Of a stretch of DNA of 41,250 nt, positions 31,238-38,783 are shown piece by piece. The notes under the pieces were generated by a model, which ran no database searches, was not told where the DNA came from, and saw only the letters and a program-made list of their open reading frames with translations. The stretch comes from Oscillospiraceae bacterium (GTDB taxonomy: Bacteria > Bacillota > Clostridia > Oscillospirales > Oscillospiraceae): the NCBI GenBank assembly GCA_017427645.1, contig JAFRSI010000141.1, forward strand, positions 70,395 through 111,644, given 5' to 3'. A program made the translations under genes and the position numbers. Numbering within the stretch: position 1 is the stretch's first letter; each line of letters begins with the position of its first letter.

Positions 31238-31837
31238 TCAGTCAAGGGTGTTTTGATAGACCGTACAGTGCTTATAGCCGGCGTTGGCCCGGGAGCTATA
31301 GAGCCCCTCCATGATGCCCTCCCAGGTGGCGGAGGGATCGTCCACCAGCACGTAGTTGTCGTAGGAGGAATACACCGCCTGGCCGGGCGCCTGGCCGGTG
31401 AAGTGGAGCAGATACCGGAAGGTCTCCTGGTAATCCACCTTTTTCTCCGTACACTCCCGTGTTGTTGCCCGATACGTTTCCCCGTTATATTCCACCAGGG
31501 AGAAGAACAGCTTGGGATACTGATCCTTTTCCTTCTCGTACAGCTCTGCGCTCACGTGGGCCGGATCCAGGGTGTAGTAATAGGCGCAGAGGACCGACGC
31601 CGGCTTCTCCCGGCTGGCGGTCCGGTAGAACGCGTCCCACACGTCGCCGCCGGCGGTGCATTTCAGCCCTTCAAAAACCACGACATTCTCTTTTTTTGCC
31701 CTCTCCAGGGCTTCGTCCGCCGTGCAGACCGTGTCGAAGAGCTCCTTCATCTGTGTCTCCTCCTCGTTCTTTGAACAGGCAGACAGGGCGATTGCCAGCG
31801 CCGCGGCTGTCAATACGATGGCAAGAATTCGTTTCAC
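31238..31837 (-). CDS. Lipoprotein of unknown function
   Basis: A protein of 199 residues from GTG 31837 (GGAGG ten bases upstream). The signal VKRILAIVLTAAALAIALSAC has a lipobox LSAC at Cys21. The mature part is soluble, with AYYYTLDPAHVSAELYEKE and an aromatic-rich C-terminus (YSSYDNYVLVDDPSATWEG). It has its own promoter and terminator. It is unrelated in sequence to the WWDV lipoproteins in the element. No family recognised. Confidence 0.8.
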   Translation of the reverse strand: MKRILAIVLTAAALAIALSACSKNEEETQMKELFDTVCTADEALERAKKENVVVFEGLKCTAGGDVWDAFYRTASREKPASVLCAYYYTLDPAHVSAELYEKEKDQYPKLFFSLVEYNGETYRATTRECTEKKVDYQETFRYLLHFTGQAPGQAVYSSYDNYVLVDDPSATWEGIMEGLYSSRANAGYKHCTVYQNTLD

Positions 31838-31882
31838 GGTGCACTGCCTCCTAACCGGCATTTGTCAGCGTTGCGTACAATC

Positions 31883-31911
31883 TATATATAGCAATTGCCT
31901 CACCCTGTCAA
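31883..31911 (-). promoter_or_regulatory. Promoter of the lipoprotein gene
   Basis: Minus strand TTGACA (31906-31911), 17-base spacer, TATATA (31883-31888). Confidence 0.7.
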
Positions 31912-32025
31912 GCGTCTTTTGTGGGCGGAGGAGCGCACCCGGCGGCTTCCGATCAGCGGGGAAACCCCACCGGTACGCGCTGGCGCAGCCATTACGCGCC
32001 GCGAGCCTCCTCTTCTTTCCGCTCC

Positions 32026-32055
32026 AAAAAAAGACACCACCCACAGGGTGGTGTC
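32026..32055 (-). terminator. Terminator of the tRNA operon
   Basis: GACACCACCC pairs with GGGTGGTGTC and is followed by seven T on the minus strand, just after tRNA-Gly. Confidence 0.9.
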
Positions 32056-32061
32056 TTTTTT

Positions 32062-32137
32062 TGGAGCGGGCGACGAGGCTCGAACTCGCTACCTCGACCT
32101 TGGCAAGGTCGCGCTCTACCAGATGAGCTACGCCCGC
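32062..32137 (-). tRNA. tRNA-Gly (GCC)
   Basis: 76 bases with encoded CCA. The acceptor stem GCGGGCG pairs with CGCCCGC, and the anticodon loop is TTGCCAA. Last gene of a four-tRNA operon (Val-Asp-Phe-Gly). Confidence 0.95.
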
Positions 32138-32141
32138 AAAA

Positions 32142-32217
<76 letters not shown>

Positions 32218-32220
32218 ATA

Positions 32221-32297
32221 TGGCGACCAAGATGGGGCTCGAACCCACGACCTCCAGCGTGACAGGCTGGCGTTCTAACCAACTGAACTACTTGGCC
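32221..32297 (-). tRNA. tRNA-Asp (GTC)
   Basis: 77 bases with encoded CCA. The acceptor stem GGCCAAG pairs with CTTGGTC, the anticodon loop is CTGTCAC, and the discriminator is G. Second in the tRNA operon. Confidence 0.95.
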
Positions 32298-32304
32298 GTA
32301 TCTG

Positions 32305-32381
32305 TGGTGGGAACAACTGGACTCGAACCAGTGACCCCCTGCTTGTAAGGCAGGTGCTCTAACCAGCTGAGCTATGCTCCC
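32305..32381 (-). tRNA. tRNA-Val (TAC)
   Basis: 77 bases with encoded CCA. The acceptor stem GGGAGCA pairs with TGTTCCC, and the anticodon loop is CTTACAA. First gene of the tRNA operon. Confidence 0.95.
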
Positions 32382-32411
32382 GTCCCTGCCGTCTCGAGAA
32401 CGGCAAGGGTT

Positions 32412-32440
32412 ATTATACTAAACCCCGCCGACGATGTCAA
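32412..32440 (-). promoter_or_regulatory. Consensus promoter of the tRNA operon
   Basis: Minus strand TTGACA (32435-32440), 17-base spacer, TATAAT (32412-32417), about 30 bases before tRNA-Val. Confidence 0.85.
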
Positions 32441-32469
32441 CAAAAAAATTTCATTTTTTTCATTTTCAT

Positions 32470-33360
32470 TCATCCCCGGCGGATCTCTGCAATCAGCTTC
32501 TCCAGCTCCTCCCCGGAGAACTCATACACCGCGTCGCAGAATTGGCAGGTCATTTGGCAGCCCCCCTGCTCCCGGAGGATCGCCTCCAGCTCATCGGCCC
32601 CCAGGGAGATCAGCGCCCGCTCTACCCGCTCCCGGGAGCAGTAGCAGCGGTATTCCACCGGGGTCGTCTCCAGGATGTGCAGATCAAAGTCGGACATGAC
32701 AGTGCGCAGCAGGTGCTCCGGATCGGCGTCCTGCTGCAGCAGGGCGGATACGGGTCCGGCCGCCATGATGCCGCCCTCCACCTTGGCGATGGTGTCCTCC
32801 CCGGCGCCCGGCATCAGCTGGATCAGGTAACCGCCGGCGGAGAGGACGCTCCTGTCCCGGTCCACCAGCACGCCCAGGGCGCAGGCCGTGGGGATCTGCT
32901 CGGACTCCACAAAATAGCCGGCCACATCCTCGGCGATCTCGCCGCCCAGCAGGTCCACCGTGCCCACGTAGGGATCCCGCATGTTCAGATCCTTGATGAC
33001 CGTCAGCGTGCCCTCGTGTCCCACAGCGGTGCCCACGTCCAGCTTGCCGTCGGCACGCAGGGGCACCTCGGCGCCGGGATTGGCCACGTAGCCCCGCACG
33101 TTGCCCTGATTGTCCGACACGGCCAGTACCGTGCCCAGAGGGCCGTTGCCCTTGAACTGCAGGGTGATGCTGGCCCCCTGCCCCTTCAGCGCGTTGCCCA
33201 TGAGACTGGCGGCGGACAGGGCGCGGCCCAGGGCCGCCGTGGCGGTGGGGGTGGTGCGGTGGATCGTCCGGGCGCGCTCCACCAGGCCGCGGCTGCAGAC
33301 AGCCGCCGCCTGGACCAGCCCGTCGGACGAAATGGCTCTGACAATGCGATCGTTGCTCAT
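32470..33360 (-). CDS. hslO: Hsp33 redox-regulated chaperone
   Basis: A protein of 296 residues, the normal Hsp33 length. N-terminal domain features are DRIVRAISSDGLVQAAAV and GYVANPGAEVPL. The C-terminal redox switch has CYC followed, about 27 residues later, by the CQFC pair that binds zinc. On oxidation the zinc is released and the protein becomes a holdase. It is cytoplasmic. GGGAG precedes the ATG. It heads or belongs to no obvious operon with the tRNAs, which have their own promoter. Confidence 0.95.
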   Translation of the reverse strand: MSNDRIVRAISSDGLVQAAAVCSRGLVERARTIHRTTPTATAALGRALSAASLMGNALKGQGASITLQFKGNGPLGTVLAVSDNQGNVRGYVANPGAEVPLRADGKLDVGTAVGHEGTLTVIKDLNMRDPYVGTVDLLGGEIAEDVAGYFVESEQIPTACALGVLVDRDRSVLSAGGYLIQLMPGAGEDTIAKVEGGIMAAGPVSALLQQDADPEHLLRTVMSDFDLHILETTPVEYRCYCSRERVERALISLGADELEAILREQGGCQMTCQFCDAVYEFSGEELEKLIAEIRRG

Positions 33361-33379
33361 GCAGAATACTCCCGAAATC

Positions 33380-33664
33380 TTATTTCCCGCAGGCGCGGGC
33401 CACCTTGAAGTCCAGCCAGATGGCCATCAGGATAGACAGGGCGCCCAGCCCCATGGACGCCGCCGGATCCCCGCGGACAATCACCACCGCGGCGCCGGCA
33501 ATCACCGCCCCGGCACACAGCGCCGCCAGGACGCCGATGAAAACCGCGGCGGATTTCTTCCAGGGCTCCCGGTCCTCTCCGGTTCGCCACTGGCGCCACC
33601 GATAGACGCAGTGGACCAGCAGCAGCGCCGTCAGGACCAGTTCATAAAAAAACTCCCGATACAT
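33380..33664 (-). CDS. Small membrane protein, unknown
   Basis: A protein of 94 residues with three predicted membrane helices (YELVLTALLLVHCVYRW, SAAVFIGVLAALCAGAVIAG, GLGALSILMAIWLDFKV). It lies between the methyltransferase and hslO, a few bases from each, on the same strand. No family recognised. Confidence 0.7.
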   Translation of the reverse strand: MYREFFYELVLTALLLVHCVYRWRQWRTGEDREPWKKSAAVFIGVLAALCAGAVIAGAAVVIVRGDPAASMGLGALSILMAIWLDFKVARACGK

Positions 33665-33673
33665 AGCTTCCTC

Positions 33674-34411
33674 TCACAGCCGGACGCAGGAGAAATAGAT
33701 CCTCTGCTCCCCGTCGACCGGTTTGCGCAGCTTCATGTCGCCGTAGATGCGGATCCTGCCGAAGCCGGCCTCCCGCAGCCAGGCGGTCAGCTCCTCCACC
33801 GAGTGGCACCGCTCCCGGTGGATCTCCAGGCTTCGCTCCCAGACGCCGCCGCGGCGGCGGAACAGATCCATGTAATAAGTACAGATCCGGCGGCTGTACT
33901 CCGTGCGCCACACGCAGTAGGCGTCCTCCGTCTCGTCCAGGAACACCTGTCCGTCCATGGCGCGGAACTTCTCCGGCGTGTTGACGTCGAAGATCAGCAG
34001 TCCGCCCGGTGCGACGAACAGCCGCAGCCGCTGCAGGGTCCGCCGCACGTCCGCCGGACGGGTCAGATAATTCAGGCTGTCCAGGCAGCACACGGCCGCG
34101 TCCACCGTGCCGTAAAGATCCAGCTTCGGCATGGATTGGTGCAAAAAGATGGGGGGAATGCCCCCCACCGTTCCGTACTTTTTCATGGCAACCGCCAGCA
34201 TCTCCTCGCTGCTGTCCACGCCGATGAGCTCATAGCCCCGCCCGGTCAGCAGCCAGGTCATGGTACCGGTGCCGCTGGCCAGGTCCAGTACGGTATGGAC
34301 CGGCACAGCCGCCCGGGCAAAGAGCTTTTCCAGGAAGTCCGCCCGCCGCTCATACGCCACGTCGCCGGTCAGCGCGTCGTAGCAGGCGGCCAACTGGTCG
34401 TAGCAGCTCAT
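33674..34411 (-). CDS. Class I SAM-dependent methyltransferase
   Basis: A protein of 245 residues. Motif I is VLDLASGTGTMTWLL, followed by IGVDSSEEML (motif II acidic residue) and YLTRPADVRRTLQRL after motif IV CCLDSLNYL. It belongs to the small-molecule methyltransferase type; the substrate cannot be read from the sequence. Its start overlaps the stop of the YerC-like regulator gene by four bases, so they are co-translated. Confidence 0.85.
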   Translation of the reverse strand: MSCYDQLAACYDALTGDVAYERRADFLEKLFARAAVPVHTVLDLASGTGTMTWLLTGRGYELIGVDSSEEMLAVAMKKYGTVGGIPPIFLHQSMPKLDLYGTVDAAVCCLDSLNYLTRPADVRRTLQRLRLFVAPGGLLIFDVNTPEKFRAMDGQVFLDETEDAYCVWRTEYSRRICTYYMDLFRRRGGVWERSLEIHRERCHSVEELTAWLREAGFGRIRIYGDMKLRKPVDGEQRIYFSCVRL

Positions 34412-34722
34412 TTCTTGTCGCTCTCCGCCATCTTTTCCAGGATGCTCTCGTAGCCGCCGGCGCCGGCCATCAGACTGCGGTTCACACGGCTGATGGTGGC
34501 GCTGGAGGCGCCGGTTTTCTCCAGGATGTCCGTATAAATCATTCCGCTGTTCAGAAGCGTCGCCACCTCAAAGCGCTGCTCCATGGAGCGCAGCTCCGAG
34601 ATCGTGCAAAGATCCTGGAAAAAGCGATAGCACTCATCCTCCGTCTCCAGCTTCAAAATAGCCCGATACAGCAGATCACTCTTCTCCTTGCGGGCAATCT
34701 TCGACTTGGCTGTTCTTGGCAT
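34408..34722 (-). CDS. YerC/YecD-family TrpR-related repressor
   Basis: A protein of 104 residues of the Trp-repressor-like helical family: LYRAILKLETEDECYRFFQDLCTISEL, then the helix-turn-helix region YTDILEKTGASSATISRVNRSL. Family members are small dimeric DNA-binding proteins of largely unknown ligand. AGGAGGGG precedes the ATG. The promoter carries a repeated AGGTGTT(T/A)A, a plausible self-operator. Confidence 0.9.
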   Translation of the reverse strand: MPRTAKSKIARKEKSDLLYRAILKLETEDECYRFFQDLCTISELRSMEQRFEVATLLNSGMIYTDILEKTGASSATISRVNRSLMAGAGGYESILEKMAESDKK

Positions 34723-34756
34723 GGTAGTCCCCTCCTGTTGTGTTTATTCTTTCACT

Positions 34757-34794
34757 ATTTTAACACCTTAGTGGGCGAAAGTAAACACCTAAAC
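34757..34794 (-). promoter_or_regulatory. Promoter and candidate operator of the YerC-like gene
   Basis: Minus strand TTTACT (34780-34785), 17-base spacer, TAAAAT (34757-34762). AGGTGTTTAC overlaps the -35 and AGGTGTTAAAA overlaps the -10, a repeat that fits binding of a repressor across the promoter. Confidence 0.55.
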
Positions 34795-34840
34795 GAAATT
34801 TTTTCGCGTTTTCTTACATAATTTCATAGACCAAGCCCTG

Positions 34841-34862
34841 CTGCCCGGGGAAAAACGGGCAG
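34841..34862 (-). terminator. Hairpin after trkA
   Basis: CTGCCCG/CGGGCAG stem, eight-base loop, 24 bases past the trkA stop. No T run follows, so it is at best a weak or factor-assisted terminator. Confidence 0.4.
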
Positions 34863-34885
34863 TGATCTGTTATTCCGGAGGCAGA

Positions 34886-36244
34886 CTAAGCCAGAATGTC
34901 CTTCAGGTCCTCCAGGCGGGTCCCCTTGCTGACCACCACCACCCGGTCTCCCTCCCGGATGGTGGTCATGCCGCCGGGAATGATGATATCCCGTCCCCTG
35001 GCGATAGCCGCGATCAGGGTCTCCGGCTTCAGCCGCAGATCCTTCAGCGGCTGATCCAGCACGGCGGCGCTGGTTGCCGTCACGTTGAACTCCAATGCCT
35101 CCACGGTGCCGTCCAGCATCTTGTAGAGGCGCTCCACCGCGCTGCCCTCGCCGTTGGCCAGGGCGCGGACATACCGGGTGATCTGGTTTGCGGTGATGTC
35201 CTTGGGGGAGATGATGCTGTCGATCCCCGTGTCACGCACCAGATCGATGTAGTTGGGGTGCGTCATCTTGGCCACCACCTTGCCCACGCCCATGCGGTGA
35301 GCGGTCATGGCCATCAGCAGGTTCTCCTCATCCCGGTCCGTCAGCGAGATGAAGGCGTCCGTTTCAAAGATGTTCTCGCTCTGGAGCAGATTGCTGTCCG
35401 TCCCGTCGCCCTCGATGATCATGGCGTGGGGCAGCTGCGCCGCCAGGCGCAGGCACTTGTCGTGGCTCAGCTCCACCAGGCGCACCTTCGTGTTGGTCCT
35501 GGCCAGCTCCCAGGCCAGATAGACCGCCGTACGGCTCCCGCCCAGGACGGAAACGCTCCGGATCCGCTGCTGCGTCCTTCCGATATCCCGCAGGATCTTC
35601 TGCAGCTCGGGCTTGGTGCCGATCATATACAGCTTGTCCCCTGCCACCGGCGCAAAGCTGCCGTTGGGGATCAGCAGCCGTCCCTCGTGCTCCGCCGCAC
35701 AGACCAGTACGTTGGCAAGACGCGGAACTCCCAGCGAGCTGAGGGTATTGCCCACCAGACTGTCCTGCTCGGCCAGCTGGAAGCCGATCATATCGATCCG
35801 CCCCTGGGCAAAGGGCTCCACGGAGAAGGCGTTGGGGAAGCTGAGGATCCTGGCGATCTCCTGAGCAGCGCTCAGGTCGGGGTTGATCACCATGTCCAGG
35901 CCGATCTCCTGCTTGAGGGTATCTGCATCCCGGCGGTACTCCGGATTCCGGACCCGGGCAATGGTGTGGTTGGCACCCAGCTTCTTGGCGATCAGGCAGC
36001 AGACCAGGTTGGTCTCGTCCTTATCCGTTACGGCGATGACCAGGTCGGCGCCTCTGACGCCCGCCTCGATCAGCACGCTGATGCTGGCGCCGTTTCCCTC
36101 CACGCACATGATATCCAGCGTATTGTCCGCCCGGTGCAGGGCCGCGGAAGCGGAGTCCACCATGACGATGTCGTGATTCTCCTTGGCCATCTCCGCGGCA
36201 ATGGCGTAGCCCACCTTGCCGTTTCCGACGATGATGATTTTCAT
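34886..36244 (-). CDS. trkA: Trk potassium uptake regulator TrkA
   Basis: A protein of 452 residues with two RCK units. Each has a Rossmann NAD-binding glycine motif (IIIVGNGKVGYAIA at the N-terminus, VSVLGGSRTAVYLAWEL near 230) followed by a TrkA-C domain (RIDMIGFQLAEQDSLVG; VEALEFNVTATSAAV). It gates the TrkH-type potassium channel from the cytoplasmic side; no TrkH lies in the window. It overlaps the YihY/BrkB-like gene by four bases. Confidence 0.95.
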   Translation of the reverse strand: MKIIIVGNGKVGYAIAAEMAKENHDIVMVDSASAALHRADNTLDIMCVEGNGASISVLIEAGVRGADLVIAVTDKDETNLVCCLIAKKLGANHTIARVRNPEYRRDADTLKQEIGLDMVINPDLSAAQEIARILSFPNAFSVEPFAQGRIDMIGFQLAEQDSLVGNTLSSLGVPRLANVLVCAAEHEGRLLIPNGSFAPVAGDKLYMIGTKPELQKILRDIGRTQQRIRSVSVLGGSRTAVYLAWELARTNTKVRLVELSHDKCLRLAAQLPHAMIIEGDGTDSNLLQSENIFETDAFISLTDRDEENLLMAMTAHRMGVGKVVAKMTHPNYIDLVRDTGIDSIISPKDITANQITRYVRALANGEGSAVERLYKMLDGTVEALEFNVTATSAAVLDQPLKDLRLKPETLIAAIARGRDIIIPGGMTTIREGDRVVVVSKGTRLEDLKDILA

Positions 36245-37116
36245 TTCGTATCCTCCTTCTCCGCCCCGCCCTCATGACGCCGGGCGCGGATGTCGATGAG
36301 AGCGGCATTGAGCTCCGCGCCCATGATCAGCACGGTACCGCTCCAATAGAGCCACAGCAGCACCACCACGATGGTGGCAATGGAGCCGTAAAGCTCCGCG
36401 TAATGGGCAAAGTGTTCCACGTAATAGGAAAAGGCCAGGCTCACCAGCATCCAGGCCAGCAGCGAACCCACCACGCCGGGGGCGATCCGCCGCAGCGGCA
36501 GCCGCTCGCCCAGCGCCAGCATATACAGCACCGTCAGCATAGCCAGCATGATCGCCGCCAGCAGGATAAAGCGCAGATAGCTCCAGACCCGGATAAAGCT
36601 GTCCGGAATGGTGATCAGCGTGGAGACGAAATGCAGGGCGCGGCCGCCCACCATCACCAGCAACGTCGTCAGCACGATGGTGAGGATCAGCAGCACGGCA
36701 AAGAGCAGGGTGCGGAGCGTGGCCCGCCAGATGCTCCGGGGCGGCCTGTATCCAAAGGCCTTCCGCAGGGAGTGCATCAGGCAGCTGGTGGCCCGCATGG
36801 GAAACCAGATGGAGAATACCAGGCTGAACCACATGAGCTGCCGGCTGGTATTCTCCGAGACGTACGTCAGGTAGCTCTTCACGATCCCCACCACCGCCGG
36901 CGGGGCGATCCGGGACAGCACGTTGGTGATGCTCTCCACGTCCAGAGCCAGAGCGCCCAGCAGCACGCTGATGAAGATCAGCAAAGGGAACACGGCAAAC
37001 AGCAGATAATACGTCAGGGCGGCGCTGTCCCGGGGCACGTCGTGCTCGTAATACCGTGTCACGACCTGTCCCAGCAGCTTTTTCACCGTCCCGCGTTCTC
37101 TCGGCCTCCCGCTCAT
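36241..37116 (-). CDS. YihY/BrkB-family inner membrane protein
   Basis: A protein of 291 residues with six predicted membrane helices and the family motifs DSAALTYYLLFAVFPLLIF near the N-terminus and GSIATIVVVLLWLYWSG near the C-terminus. Members were once called RNase BN in error; their transport role is unsettled. It is co-translated with trkA (ATGA overlap), which hints at an ion or envelope function. AGGAGGGGAACG precedes the ATG, with a perfect palindrome just upstream. Confidence 0.93.
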   Translation of the reverse strand: MSGRPRERGTVKKLLGQVVTRYYEHDVPRDSAALTYYLLFAVFPLLIFISVLLGALALDVESITNVLSRIAPPAVVGIVKSYLTYVSENTSRQLMWFSLVFSIWFPMRATSCLMHSLRKAFGYRPPRSIWRATLRTLLFAVLLILTIVLTTLLVMVGGRALHFVSTLITIPDSFIRVWSYLRFILLAAIMLAMLTVLYMLALGERLPLRRIAPGVVGSLLAWMLVSLAFSYYVEHFAHYAELYGSIATIVVVLLWLYWSGTVLIMGAELNAALIDIRARRHEGGAEKEDTK

Positions 37117-37130
37117 CGTTCCCCTCCTCT

Positions 37131-37154
37131 CCCTGTTTTGCCGGCAAAACAGGG
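37131..37154. promoter_or_regulatory. 24-base palindrome in the YihY/trkA leader
   Basis: CCCTGTTTTGCC followed by its exact complement, ending 14 bases before the start codon and next to the ribosome site. A -10-like TAGAAT lies at 37175-37180 on the minus strand, so the palindrome would be in the leader RNA or act as an operator. Confidence 0.6.
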
Positions 37155-37289
37155 AAAAACATCTGCTTGCGGGTATTCTATCACAGCCGCTGCGAAAAGA
37201 AAAGGTCTTTTTGTTTCCTTCTCCCTTCCCCGGATTCCCTCTTCCTCTCAGATTTTTTCAATTTTTTCCATTTTTTTCGATTTACTGTA

Positions 37290-37318
37290 TTGAATATTCC
37301 GAGAACTTGTGATATCAT
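37290..37318 (+). promoter_or_regulatory. Promoter of the HTH regulator
   Basis: TTGAAT (37290-37295), 17-base spacer, TATCAT (37313-37318). Confidence 0.6.
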
Positions 37319-37375
37319 CCTATCGTTGTAAAACACCATTCTGATATTTCCATTTTCTGTAAAAGAGGTTACGCC

Positions 37376-37768
37376 ATGGATAATCTGACTCAGATCGTGC
37401 GCGCTGAAATCGCACGGCAGTACAAGAGCGTTCGCCAGTTCGCCTTCGCTGTGAACATCCCTCTGTCCACCATCAACAGCGCCCTGCACAACGGCATCGG
37501 CGGTTCCTCGTATGACACGGTGGTACACATCTGCAAGACCCTTGGGATCCAATCCGTTTCCTATGACAGCGCCCACTACCTGACGGAGGACGCGCTGCGC
37601 CTGCTGGAACAGTATTCCCGCCTGGATAACTACGGCCGCCACACCATCTCCTCCGTGATGCAGGTGGAGTACGAGCGCTGCACGGAGCTCACCCGCCCCC
37701 GCGCCAAACGGGGCAGCGCGGAGGTCTCCAGCGTCAATGTCTCCGCTCCGGAGGACAAAAAGAACTGA
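37376..37768 (+). CDS. XRE-like helix-turn-helix regulator
   Basis: A protein of 130 residues. The N-terminal ~65 residues form a lambda-repressor-like helix-turn-helix (KSVRQFAFAVNIPLSTINSAL, YDTVVHICKTLGI). The next ~35 residues (LTEDALRLLEQYSRLDNYG) resemble the helical tail seen in other Clostridial XRE proteins. The C-terminus is polar. AGAGG precedes the ATG. It stands alone with its own promoter and terminator. The target is unknown. Confidence 0.88.
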   Translation: MDNLTQIVRAEIARQYKSVRQFAFAVNIPLSTINSALHNGIGGSSYDTVVHICKTLGIQSVSYDSAHYLTEDALRLLEQYSRLDNYGRHTISSVMQVEYERCTELTRPRAKRGSAEVSSVNVSAPEDKKN

Positions 37769-37788
37769 TTTATCATCTCGTCGGACGG

Positions 37789-37816
37789 GAGCACCGCTTT
37801 CGGGCGGTGCTCTTTT
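37789..37816 (+). terminator. Terminator of the HTH regulator
   Basis: GAGCACCGC/GCGGTGCTC stem with a short loop, followed by TTTT, 21 bases past the stop. Confidence 0.85.
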
Positions 37817-37907
37817 CTTGCGCTCCTTCATATTTCCCTTCCCCGCCACATAGAGTAAGGAGGCCGGAGGTCCGCCTGCGGCATGACGATGGGAAAGGAT
37901 GGGACAT

Positions 37908-38705
37908 ATGATACGAAAACGCTCTGTGAAGATCCTCCTGCTGCGGAGGAGCTATCTGCTGATATTGGCCGCCCTGGTCCTGGCCGGCGGGATCTTCTGG
38001 ATTGTCAGCTGGCCGGCTGCCGTCCACACGGCGGCGGCGCAGAGGCAGCTGCCCATCTACTCGGTGGAGCGGGAGCAGAAGGTCTGCTCCATCTCCTTTG
38101 ACGCCGCCTGGGGAAACGAGGACACCCAGACGCTGATCGACATTCTGGAGAGGTACAACATCAAGGCCACATTTTTTGTGGTGGGCGACTGGGCGGAAAA
38201 GTACCCGGACTCCGCCAAAGCCCTGGCGGACGCCGGCCACGAGGTGATGAGCCACTCCCTGCACCACGATCACTACAATTCCCTCACCGCCGATCAGATC
38301 GTCGCCGACCTGAAGGCCGCCAATGAGAAGATCTCCGCCGCCACCGGCACGGTGCCCACCCTGATCCGCTGTCCCTACGGCGAGTACGACGACCACGTGA
38401 TCTCCGCCATCCGCTCCGCAGGGATGGAGCCGATCCAGTGGGACGTGGACAGTCTGGACTGGAAGGACTACGACGCCGACACCATTTACAGCCGCGTCAC
38501 CTCCCAGGTGCAGGCGGGCAGCATCGTCCTGTTCCACAACGCCGCCCTCCATACCCCGGAGGCTCTGCCCCGGATCCTGGAAAAGCTGATCCAGGACGGC
38601 TTCTCCGTCATCCCCATCTCCCAATTGATCTACACCGGGGAGTACACCATCGACCACACCGGCCGTCAGCACGCCGCCCCTGCGCCTCACACCGACAAGC
38701 CGTAA
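37908..38705 (+). CDS. Polysaccharide deacetylase, PdaB-like
   Basis: A protein of 265 residues with one N-terminal membrane anchor (SYLLILAALVLAGGIFWIV) and a NodB domain. Motif 1 is SISFDAAWGNED, where the PdaB group has FDAAWG. Motif 2 is SHSLHHDHYNSL with the metal-binding histidines, and motif 3 is RCPYGEYDD. It would act outside the membrane on peptidoglycan or another acetylated glycan. PdaB relatives are linked to sporulation. The ATG at 37908 has AAAGGA eight bases upstream. Confidence 0.9.
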   Translation: MIRKRSVKILLLRRSYLLILAALVLAGGIFWIVSWPAAVHTAAAQRQLPIYSVEREQKVCSISFDAAWGNEDTQTLIDILERYNIKATFFVVGDWAEKYPDSAKALADAGHEVMSHSLHHDHYNSLTADQIVADLKAANEKISAATGTVPTLIRCPYGEYDDHVISAIRSAGMEPIQWDVDSLDWKDYDADTIYSRVTSQVQAGSIVLFHNAALHTPEALPRILEKLIQDGFSVIPISQLIYTGEYTIDHTGRQHAAPAPHTDKP

Positions 38706-38720
38706 GGCAGGTCTGTACAA

Positions 38721-38760
38721 AAACAATACCCCGCTGCCGATCGGCAGCGGGGTATTGTTT
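38721..38760. terminator. Bidirectional terminator, 40-base perfect palindrome
   Basis: Twenty-base arms with no loop bases other than the centre, ending in TTGTTT on either strand. It separates the deacetylase and S9 peptidase genes, which converge here. Confidence 0.9.
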
Positions 38761-38783
38761 TCACCGTGCGTCGCACAGAGGCG

